64,000 nucleotides of DNA, taken from Sorangium cellulosum. GTDB taxonomy: Bacteria > Myxococcota_A > Polyangia > Polyangiales > Polyangiaceae. Of this stretch, positions 31,873-41,200 are shown one piece after another (positions within the stretch are counted from its first letter, which is position 1; each line of letters starts with the position of its first letter). The stretch lies in assembly GCF_004135735.1 (NCBI RefSeq), contig NZ_CP012670.1, positions 9,619,501 through 9,683,500 of the forward strand, written 5' to 3'. Below the pieces are notes generated by a model. That model saw only the letters and a list, made by a program, of their open reading frames with translations, searched no databases and was not told where the DNA came from. The position numbers and the translations under genes are program-made.

Positions 31873-32889
31873 ATGAGCAACGTGATGAAGAGCGACGTCA
31901 ATCGGTGCTGGCGCCTGGCTGCCCGCCCCGTCGGCATGATCAAGGATAGCGATTTCACGTTCCACGAGGAGCCGATCCCCGAGCTCCGGGCAGACGGCGA
32001 GGTCCTCGTGCGCACGTCGTATCTCTCGGTCGACCCCACCCAGCGAGGGTTTCTCGAGTGGCTCGTGCCGATCGGCGGGGTCGTGCAATCCATGGGCGCG
32101 GGGCGGGTCGTGCAGTCCCGAGACCCGAATTTCGCGGTCGGCGATCTCGTCCAGGGCGCGGTCGGCTGGCAGGACTACGCGGTGTCGACAGGGGAGGGCC
32201 CGACCGCCGCGACCAAGCTGCTCCCAGGCGTGCCGCTCCCTCGAGCGCTGGGCGCGCTCGGCCTGACGGGGCTCACCGCCTATTTCGGGCTGCTCGAGGT
32301 CGGCCGGCCGCGCGACGGCGAGACGGTGGTCGTCTCGGGCGCCGCCGGCGCGACGGGCATGCTCGTCGGTCAGATCGCCAAGCTGAAGGGCTGCCGCGCC
32401 GTCGGCATCGCGGGCGGACCCGAGAAATGTGCCTGGCTGACCCGTGAGCTCGGCTTCGATGCCGCGATCGATTATCGATCCGAGGACGTGGCGGAGCGGC
32501 TTCGCGCGCTGTGCCCGCAGGGGATCAACATCTACTTCGATAACGTCGGCGGCAAGATCCTCGAAGCGGCCATCGGGCAGATCGCGTCGAAGGGCCGGGT
32601 GGTGCTCTGCGGCGGCATCTCCGGGTACAACGATCTTCAAAGCGTCACCGGGCCCAAGAATTACCTGAACCTCATCGTCCAGAGCGTCAGGATGGAGGGG
32701 TTCGTCGTGACCGAGTTTGCCGCCAGGTTCCCCGAGGCGCTCGCGGAGCTCGCCGGCTGGTTGAGCGCGGGCAAGATCAAGGATCAGGTGGATATCGTCG
32801 AAGGGCTCGAGAACGCGCCCGCCGCGCTCCGGCGGCTGTTCACCGGCGCCAACAAGGGCAAGCAGCTCCTCAAGGTCGCAGAGATCTGA
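31873..32889 (+). CDS. MDR-superfamily NADP-dependent enone/enoyl reductase
   Basis: 338 aa from the ATG at 31873; the ATG at 31885 fits the upstream AAAGGG equally well. It is a zinc-free medium-chain reductase: N-terminal catalytic domain with YLSVDPTQRG, then a Rossmann fold with the NADP-binding motif SGAAGATGMLVGQIAK, DYRSEDV and YFDNVGG. Family members (YncB/CurA, prostaglandin reductase) reduce the C=C bond of alpha,beta-unsaturated ketones or acyl groups. Only 64 bases separate it from the P450 upstream, so the two probably form an operon. I infer a tailoring step on the polyketide, since the PKS modules lack ER domains and one module is predicted to leave an enone. Confidence 0.85.
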   Translation: MSNVMKSDVNRCWRLAARPVGMIKDSDFTFHEEPIPELRADGEVLVRTSYLSVDPTQRGFLEWLVPIGGVVQSMGAGRVVQSRDPNFAVGDLVQGAVGWQDYAVSTGEGPTAATKLLPGVPLPRALGALGLTGLTAYFGLLEVGRPRDGETVVVSGAAGATGMLVGQIAKLKGCRAVGIAGGPEKCAWLTRELGFDAAIDYRSEDVAERLRALCPQGINIYFDNVGGKILEAAIGQIASKGRVVLCGGISGYNDLQSVTGPKNYLNLIVQSVRMEGFVVTEFAARFPEALAELAGWLSAGKIKDQVDIVEGLENAPAALRRLFTGANKGKQLLKVAEI

Positions 32890-32905
32890 TCGGGCGCTCG
32901 CCGCG

Positions 32906-32936
32906 GGGGGAGCACGCGCGTCGAGCGCGTGCCCCC
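32906..32936. terminator. GC-rich hairpin between convergent cluster genes
   Basis: Arms 32906-32919 and 32925-32936 form a 13-bp stem with one bulged A around a five-base loop (gtcga). It sits between the convergent reductase and second P450. There is no T-tract, so termination is only suggested. Confidence 0.4.
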
Positions 32937-33087
32937 TCCGGCGCGCACGGCGCAGAGCGGCGGTCCTCGGCCCAGCAGACGGGCCCAGATCGGCGTCCTC
33001 GGCGCGGCAGCCGACCCCCGGCGCGCTGAACCCCGAGGACGTCGGGGCGGCCCCGCGCCCGGCGCGGGTGACCGCCGCGCCAGGCGC

Positions 33088-34287
33088 TCACCGATCGATC
33101 TTCAGAGGGAGCTGCCGGAGCCCTCGGAGACCCAGGTAGGGGAGCCACTCCGACTTGCCATTGCGTGAGAAGGACGGAATCCGCCGGAGCAGCTCTTCGA
33201 ACGCGATCCTGCCCTCCATGCGGGCGAGCGGCGCGCCCGAGCAGAAATGAATGCCATAGCCGAAGCCCAGGTGGCCGCGCTGCTCGCGCGTGATGTCGAA
33301 CCGATCCGGGTCGGGGAACTGCGCCGGGTCCCGGTTCGCGGAGGCGAGCAGGGCGATGACGATCTGGTCCGGGGGGATCGTGACGCCGCGGATCGTCACC
33401 TCCTGCGTCGTGTAGCGGGGCATCATCTTCGACGGGCCCTCGTAGCGGAGCGACTCCTCGACGAAGCTCGGGATCAAGGCGGGGTTCGCGCGGATCTCCT
33501 GGAGGAGCTCGGGGTGATCGAGGAGCGCGTTCATGCCGTTGCCGATCATGTGGGTGGTCGTCTGGCCCCCCGCGGTCAGGAGGATCATGGCGAGCCCGTG
33601 GACCTCCTCCGAGGTCAATCTGTCGCCGTCGACGTCGGCTTGACAGAGATCGCTGATCATATCCTCCCGCGGCCTCGCCCGGCGATCGCGGATGATATCC
33701 TGGAAGAAGGCGCGGAACTCGCGGCGGCTCGCCAGGATGGCATCGACCTCCGCGTCCGTCAGGGTGCCCTGCGTCATCACCATGGAGGCATCGGACCAGC
33801 GCTTGAAATCGGCGCGGAGCGAGGGGTCCACGCCGAGCACCTCGGCGATGAGGGTGATCGGCAGGGGGACGGCCAGATCCGCCATCAGATCGAACTCATC
33901 CTTGGCGAGGATCTGATCGATGTACTCGTTCGTGATCGCGCGGATCCGATCCTCGAGCCGCGCGACGGCGCGGGGCACGAACGCCGTCATGAGCAGCTTG
34001 CGAATACGGGTGTGGGCCGGCGGATCGGCGAAGGCCATCGTCGCCTTGTTGTTGATCGGAGAGTCCTCCCGGAGCCGCTCATCGCTGCTGGACCAGTAAA
34101 TGGTCATCGTTCGGCCGTTCTCGAGGAGCTCCGGGTGCTTGAAGGCATAGACGACGTCCTCATAGCGGCTCACCACCCACCACCCGTTCGGCTCGAGCTG
34201 CTTGACCGGCGCCCTCTCTCGGAGCTCCGCGAAGAGCGGGTAAGGGTCGTCGGTGTTGATAAGCGAAGAGATATCGATCGTGGCCAT
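33088..34287 (-). CDS. Cytochrome P450, bacterial CYP107-like class
   Basis: 399 aa from the ATG at 34287, which has AGGA nine bases upstream; an upstream in-frame start at 34311 lacks this. Typical soluble bacterial class: WWVVSRYEDV, FADPPAHTRIRKLL (C-helix), EESLRYE (ExxR) and the heme loop FGYGIHFCSG with Cys 349. The I-helix reads AGGQTTTH near residue 241, so the usual acidic residue before the conserved Thr is Gln. That change occurs in some polyketide and peptide P450s and can alter proton delivery. The gene lies 90 bases downstream of the terminal PKS gene on the same strand, which suggests co-transcription and a late tailoring role. Confidence 0.9.
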   Translation of the reverse strand: MATIDISSLINTDDPYPLFAELRERAPVKQLEPNGWWVVSRYEDVVYAFKHPELLENGRTMTIYWSSSDERLREDSPINNKATMAFADPPAHTRIRKLLMTAFVPRAVARLEDRIRAITNEYIDQILAKDEFDLMADLAVPLPITLIAEVLGVDPSLRADFKRWSDASMVMTQGTLTDAEVDAILASRREFRAFFQDIIRDRRARPREDMISDLCQADVDGDRLTSEEVHGLAMILLTAGGQTTTHMIGNGMNALLDHPELLQEIRANPALIPSFVEESLRYEGPSKMMPRYTTQEVTIRGVTIPPDQIVIALLASANRDPAQFPDPDRFDITREQRGHLGFGYGIHFCSGAPLARMEGRIAFEELLRRIPSFSRNGKSEWLPYLGLRGLRQLPLKIDR

Positions 34288-34377
34288 TATCCCTGTTCCT
34301 CCCACGCGCACGCGCGTTCAAGGCATGCGATGTCGTTCACCTCTGTCATGAGGACCGCGAGTGACGCGCTCCTCGGC

Positions 34378-35217
34378 TCAGCCAGCCGCGCTCTCACCGG
34401 CATACGCGCCCCTGTCGCCCACGGCGTGGGGGCTGTCGCCCGGCCGCGCGCGCACCTGCGTCTCGATGTACCTGGCCAGCAGCCGAGCGAGGGTGGCAGG
34501 CTCGTCGAAGAGGAGCGCGTGCGTGCCTTCGATGTGGCGCATCACGAAGCTCCCGGTCGTCACCCTGCGCCAGGCCTCGACGGTCGAGGCGTCCGGAACC
34601 AGTTCGTCTCTCGTGGCGGCCACGGCCAGGACAGGGACGTCCAGGACGCGCTCGCTGCCCCACGGATAGCTGATGCCGAGCTGGGCGTCTGCACGAAATG
34701 AAGGGAGGAGGACCGCCCGGACATCGGCGTCGTTCAGGGACGCTTCCGGCCACACGCGCGCCGCCACCATGTTCTTCACGATGACGTCGTCCCCGTCGTT
34801 GAAGCTGGATCGCATCATGCTCTGCTGCTCATGACCGGGCGGCGTCATGCAGGCGACCGCGAGGCCGAGCGGCGCGGCGCAGGCGCGGCGCGTGATCGCG
34901 CCGCACAGGGCCGCGTACGCCGTCCACGTCCCGAAGCTGTAACCGAAGAACACCGTGGGGATGTCGAGTCGATCGGACAGGGCGCCGCACACCTCGTCGA
35001 CGAAGGCGCGCATGTCCGTGACCGGCGCCTCCCCGAGCCGATCGGCCCGGCCCGGCGCCTGGACGGCCACGAGCTCGATGTCCTCGGGGATATGCCGGGC
35101 GAGCGGCAAGAACAGCGAGGCCGCCCCGCCGGCGCCTGGAAAGCAGATTACCCGGGCGCTCGGCGCGCGCGCCGATTTGAGCACGCGGAGCCACTCGCCG
35201 GCGATGCTCGACGGCTC
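34378..35217 (-). other. Terminal thioesterase domain, type II-like
   Basis: Residues 3580-3858 of the terminal PKS. It has CFPGAGGAAS at the front, QAPGRADR after the second strand, nucleophile S3673 in GYSFG, D3783 in TRDELVP and H3812 in EGTHALLF. These front motifs are those of stand-alone type II thioesterases (RifR/GrsT), which hydrolyse stalled acyl chains; macrolide-type TE domains differ. The Tyr in GYSFG replaces the usual His. A carboxylic acid product is therefore as likely as a macrolactone. Confidence 0.7.
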
Positions 35218-38200
35218 GCGCCGCGCGGGGGAGCCGCCCCCGGAAGACGGCAGGAGGCTCGCGAGGTACGCGCCGAGCGCCCGCGAGGTCCGATGGGTGA
35301 AGGCCGCGGTCACCGGGAGCGAAGCGCCGATCAGGGTGGCGAGCCGGTTGCGGAGCTGCACCGCCATGAGCGAGTCCATCCCGAGCTCGAGCAGCGGCTG
35401 GTCAGGGGCCACGGCGGCCGGCCCCTGTCGCTTGAGCACCGCGGCGGCCTCGGCCCGCACGAGCTCGATCAGCGCCTCGAGGCGCTCGGGCTCGGTCATC
35501 GCAAGGAGACGATCGCGGGACGCCGAGGCGCTCACGGTCGCCCCGGAGGCCTTGCGCAGCCCCGGGCGCAGGAGCGCCCGGAGCAGGGCGGGCTGCTCGC
35601 CGCCCGCGCCGAGCGCGCGCTGCAGCTTGGCCAGATCGAAGTGCACCGGGAGCAGGGCCGCCTCGCCGCGCAGGAGCGCGGCGTCGAGGAGCTGCAACCC
35701 CTCCGGAACCGACATCGGCACGAACCCGACACGGCGTATGCGCGCGATGTCCTCGTCACCCAGGTGCGCCGTCATCCCGACGCCCGCCTGCTTCCAGAAG
35801 CCCCAGGCGAGGCTCAGCGCCGGGAGCCCCTGGCCCCGGCGATGCGCCGCCAGCGCGTCCAGGAAGGCGTTGGCCGCGGCATAGTTGCTCTGGCCTGCGG
35901 TCCCGAGCGTCCCAGACGCCGACGAGAAGAGCACGAACGACGCGAGTGACAGCTCCTGCGTCAGCTCGTGCAGGTGGAGCGACCCGTCGAGCTTCGGCGC
36001 GAGCACCCGCGAGAGCCGCTCGGGCGTCTGGTCCACGAGCATCCCGTCGTCGAGCACACCCGCGAGGTGCCATACCGCCGTCAGCGGGTGCTCCGGGGCG
36101 ATGCTGGCCAGCACGCGGGCCACCTCGGCCCGGTCGGACACATCGCAGGCTGCGATCGTCACGGTCTCGGCGCCGAGCTGCTCGAGTCTCTTCAAGAGCT
36201 CGTGAGCGCCGGGCGCCTCCAGCCCGCGGCGCGAGGTCAGCACCAGGTGCCGCGCCCCGTGCTCGCGCACCAGATGCTCGGCGACCGCCTGGCCCAGCTC
36301 CCCCGTCCCACCGGTCACCAGCACCGTGCCGGCCGGGTCCAGCGGGCGGGCCGTCGCCTGCTCCTCCACCGGCTGCGCACGCACCAGGCGCGCTGCCCGC
36401 GCAGCGCCGTCCCGCAGCGCGAGCTCCGGCTCCGCCGTGGTCGCGAGCGCTCGCGCCAGCAGCTCGCCGTCGAGCGCCCCGGGGCCGACGTCGAGCAGGC
36501 GCAGCCGGCGGTCGGGGTGCTCGTTGCGGGCCGCGCGAACGAGCCCCCACAGCGGCGCGTGGACCAGGTCGTCGACCCTGTCGTCCGCGCCGGCCGCGAC
36601 CGCGTTGCGGGTGACCCACACGAGCTCTGTCGCCGCGAACCGGGGCTCCGACAGCCACGCTTGCAGCAGCGAGAGCGCCTGTCGCGTCGCCTCGTGCGCC
36701 GACGAGATCACGCTGTGGTTCCGCGCGCCCTCCGCGGTCGCGTCGACCACCACCCGCTCCAGCGCCGAGGTGCCCTGCTCGAGCTTGGCGAGCACGCCTT
36801 CAAGCGTCACGGCCGCCTCGGCCCCCAGCGCGTCGGCCAAGGACGACGGGCCGTCCGCCAGGCGGAGCACGACCTGGGCGCCGCTCGCCAGCGCTTCGGT
36901 GAAGCTCACGGGCTGGAACTCCACGCGGTACACGTGCTGCGTATCGGCCCGGGTGGCTGTCCGGATCTGCTCGGCGATCGCCCAGCGTAGCTGGAGAGCG
37001 CCAACGCGCACCACAGGCTCGCCCTGCGCATCGGTGGTGCGCAAGGACGCCGTGACCTGCTTCGAGCCGTCCGCCTGCTGGAGCTCCATGCGCACCCGAA
37101 GCTCGCTCGCGCCGGCAGCGCGCAGCACCACGTCCGACCAGGCGAACGGCAACACCACCCCGTCCGGCTGCGTTCCCTCGGCGAACGCCGCGACCATCGT
37201 GTGCAATGCGGCATCCAGCAGCGCCGGATGCACGCCGTACTCGTCGGCGCCGTCCGTCGCGGCCTCGGGCAGCACCACCCGGCCATAGTAGGCGGCGCCT
37301 CGCCGCCACAGCTCGACCAGCCCGCGGAACGCCGGGCCGTAGCACAGCTCACGCGCCTCGAGCCGCTCGTAGAACCCCGAGAGGTCCACCGCCTCGGCCC
37401 CCGGCACCGGCCACGTCCGGAGCTCGTCGAGCGCGTCGTCGTCGCTCGCTCCGTCGAATGCGCTGTCCGTCAGGGTGCCTGTTGCGTGCTGCGCCCACGG
37501 GGCGTCCTCGGGCGCCTCCTCGGGCTGGCTGTACAGCCCGAAGCCGCGCCGGCCCTGCGCGTCCGGCGCCTCGACCGAGAGCTGCACCCGGCGCGCCTCG
37601 GTCTCGCTCAGCACCAGCGGCTCGGCCAGGATCAGCTCCGAGACCGCGCCGCCGCCCACCGCGCGCGCCGCCGTTAGCGCTAGCTCCAGCATCCCCGTGC
37701 CGGGGAAGAGCACCTTGCCGAACACGGCATGATCCCTCAGCCACGGTCGCTCGCGCAGCGACAGCCGGCCTGTGAACAGGTAGCCGTCGGTGTCCGCCAC
37801 CCGGGTCGCCGCGCCGAGCAGCGGGTGCTCGGCTGTCCTCAGGCCAGCCGAGCTCAGGTCCGAGCGCGCCTTGGACGCTTCGAGCCAGTAGCGCTGCCGC
37901 TGGAAGGCGTATGTCGGCAGCTCCACGTGCCTCGCGTCCTGGCCGCCGAACAGCCGCTTCCAGTCCACCTCGTACCCCTGCACGTGCAGCGCGCCCAGCG
38001 TCCCGCCGAGCTGCGACAGCCCGCCCTCGCCGCGCTGCAGGCTGCCCACCACCACGCCCTGCGCCTCGGCGCACGCCGTCGTGAGCGGCATCGCCAGGAT
38101 CGGGTGCGCGCTCACCTCCACGAACACCCCGTGGCCGTCGGCCAACAGCTCCACCAGCGCCTTGTCCAGCCGCACCGGCAGGCGCAGGTTCCGGCACCAG

Positions 38201-41200
38201 TAGTCCCCGTCCAGCGCCTCGTCGTCGCGCAGCAGCGCGCCCGTCACCGTCGAGTAGAACGGTATCGTCGACGGCCTCGGCTGCAATGACGCGAGCTGCG
38301 ATGCGAGCTCCGGCAGCAGCTCATCCATGTGCGCGCTGTGAGAGGCGTAGTCGACGTTCACCTTCCGGCAGAACACCTCCTTCGCCTGCAAGCTCCCCAC
38401 CAGCTCGTCGATCGCCCGCGCGTCGCCCGACACCACCGTCGAGCTCGCCGTGTTCACCGCGGCGATCGACAGCGCCTCGCCGAACGGCTCGATGTACCCC
38501 TGCACCTCCGACACGGGCCGCTCCACAAGCACCATGCCGCCCTTGCCCGTGCACTTGCGCACCGCCTGGCTGCGCAGCGCCACCACCCGCGCCCCGTCTT
38601 GCAGCGACAGCGCGCCCGCGACCACCGCCGCCGCCACCTCGCCCTGGCTGTGCCCCACCACCGCCGCGGGCTCCACGCCCAGCGACCGCCACGCCGCCAC
38701 GAGCCCCACGCTCATCGCGAACAGCGCAGGCTGCACCACGTCCACCCGCGTGAACGGCGGAACCTCCTCGCCCTGCTCGCCGCGCAAGATCGCCGCCACC
38801 GACCAGCCCGTCCACCGCTTCAGCGCCGCGTCGCACGCCTCCACCGCCTCCGCGAACGCCGCCGATTGCTCCAGCAGCGCCCGACCCATCCCGAGCCACT
38901 GGCTGCCCTGGCCCGGGAACACGAACACCACCTTGCCCAGCGCCCGCGCCTTGCCCACCGAGACCGACGCGTGGCCGCGCCCCTCGGCCAGCGCCGAGAG
39001 CCCCTCGGCCGCCTCCTCCGCGCTGCCGGCCAGCACCGCCGCGCGCGCCTCGAAGTGCGTCCGGTGCAGCGCCGCCGCGCTCACCACGTCGGCCCAGCGA
39101 TACCCGGGCCGCTCCTTCAGCCACCTCGCCCAGCGCTCGGCCTGCGCGCGCAGCGCCGCCTCGTCGCGCCCCGACAGCACGAGCGGCAGGGCCGACGACG
39201 CGAGCAGAGGCCCTGCGTTCACCGGCGCCGGCTGCGGCTCCAGCGCCGGCGCCTCCTCGAGGATGACGTGCGCGTTGGTCCCGCTGACGCCGAACGACGA
39301 CACGCCCGCGCGCCGCACGCGGCCGCCGCGCGGCCACCGACGCGCCTGCTGCAGCAGCGACAGCCCGCTGCCTTCCCACGCGATGTGCGGGCTCGGCTCC
39401 TCCGCGTGCAGCGTCCTCGGCAGCTCCTCGTGCTGCATCGCCAGCACCATCTTCATCACGCCCACCGCGCCAGCCGCGGGCCCCGTGTGACCGAGGTTCG
39501 ATTTCGACGATCCCAGGTACACCGGCCGCTCCGGCGCGCGCCCGGGCCCGAACACCTCCGCCAGCGCGCCCGCCTCGATCGGATCGCCCAGGCTCGTCCC
39601 CGTCCCGTGCGCCTCCACCGCGTCGATGTCCTCCGGCGAGAGCCGGCACGACGACAGCGCCTGGCGGATCACCCGCTGCTGCGACGGCCCGTTCGGCGCC
39701 GTCAGCCCCTGGCTGCGGCCGTCCTGGTTCACCGCAGAGCCCCGGACCACCGCCAGCACCCGGTCGCCGTCGCGCTGCGCGTCCGACAGCCGCTTGAGCA
39801 CCAGCATCGCGCACCCCTCGGCCCAGCCGGCCCCGTCCGCCCGCGCGGAGAAGCTCTTGCACCGACCGTCCCGCGCCATCCCCTTCAACCGGCTGAACTC
39901 CACGAACAGCGCCGGCGTGCTCATGACCGTGACCCCACCGGCCAGCGCCACGTCGCACTCCCGCTGACGCAGCCCCGTGCACGCCAGGTGCAGCGCGACC
40001 AGCGACGAGGAGCAGGCCGTGTCCACGGTCATCGCCGGGCCCTGGAGCCCGAGCACGTACGCAACCCGGCCCGAGATCACGGAGCCCAGATTTCCCGTCA
40101 TCCGGTACCCGTCCATGTCCTCCAGGCCGCCACCCTGGAGAGCTCCGTAGTCCGAGCCGGCCGAGCCCAGGTACACGCCGGTGGCGCTCCCGCTCAGATC
40201 CGAGGGGCGCATCCCCGCCCGCTCCAGCGCCTCCCACGCCGCCTCCAGCACCAGCCGCTGCTGCGGGTCCATCGACTGCGCCTCACGCGGCGAGATACCG
40301 AAGAAGCTCGCATCGAAGTGGTCGACGTCCCGTACAAAGCCCCCCTCGCGCGCGTAGCTCTTGCCCACGGCCTCCGGATCGGGATCGTAGAGCGAGAGCG
40401 AATCCCAGCGCGGTGGGAATCCCTCGATCGCGTCGCGCCCCTCCGACAGCAGCCGCCAGTACTCCTCCGGCGTCTCGATGCCGCCCGGCAGCCGGCTCGA
40501 CATCGAGACGATCGCGATGGGCTCGTCGTCCTGCCGCCGGCGGCGCTGCCGCGCGCTCGGCGCCGCATGAAGATCGGAGAACGCCTGCTTCAAGAGCAGC
40601 TCGGCGACCGCTCGCGGCGTCGGGTAGTCGAAGGCCAGCGTCGCCGGCAGGCTGGTTTGCGCCTGAGCGCTCAGCCGATTGCGGAGCTCCACCGCCATCC
40701 GCGAGTCGAGCCCCAGGTCCTTGAACACCTGGCCCGGCTGCACCACCGCGCCGCGCGGCAGCCCGAGCACGACGACGGCCTCCGACTGCACCAGCTTGAT
40801 GAGCGAATCCAGGCGCTCCGACTCGGGGAGCGAGACGAGGCGCTGGCGCAGCGCGGAGGCTCCCTGTGTCGCCGAGGAGGCGCGGCGCAGGCCCGAGCCC
40901 AGGAGCCCGCGCATCAGCGCGGGCAGCTCGGCGCCAGCGTCGACCCCGCGCTTCAACCTGGCCAGATCGAAGCGCACCGGCAACAGGCTCGCTTCCGGAC
41001 GCAAGAGCGCGCCGTCCAGGAGCTGCATGCCCTCCTGTACGGGCATGGGCACGAGCCCATGGCGGCTGAACCGCGCCTGCTCCGCGAGCCCCCCTTGCGC
41101 CGCCGCGCCTCGGCCCTCGGGCGTCCAATCCCCCCAGACGAGGCTCGTCGCCGAGAGCCCGCGAGCCCGCCGGTGCGCCGCGAGCGCATCCAGGAACGCG

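Larger units (their letters stand above)
35245..40521 (-). other. PKS module 6: KS-AT(methylmalonyl)-DH-KR-ACP
   Basis: All catalytic residues are present: KS C1981/H2116/H2156, AT S2436 with YASH (methylmalonyl), DH H2742 and D2914, KR Y3358 with the LDD motif of B-type reductases, ACP S3528. The predicted result is an alpha-methyl C2=C3 double bond, E if the B-type rule holds. The KS reads NLGHTGPAAGAVG where sister modules have NLGHAQAAAGVAG. Confidence 0.85.
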
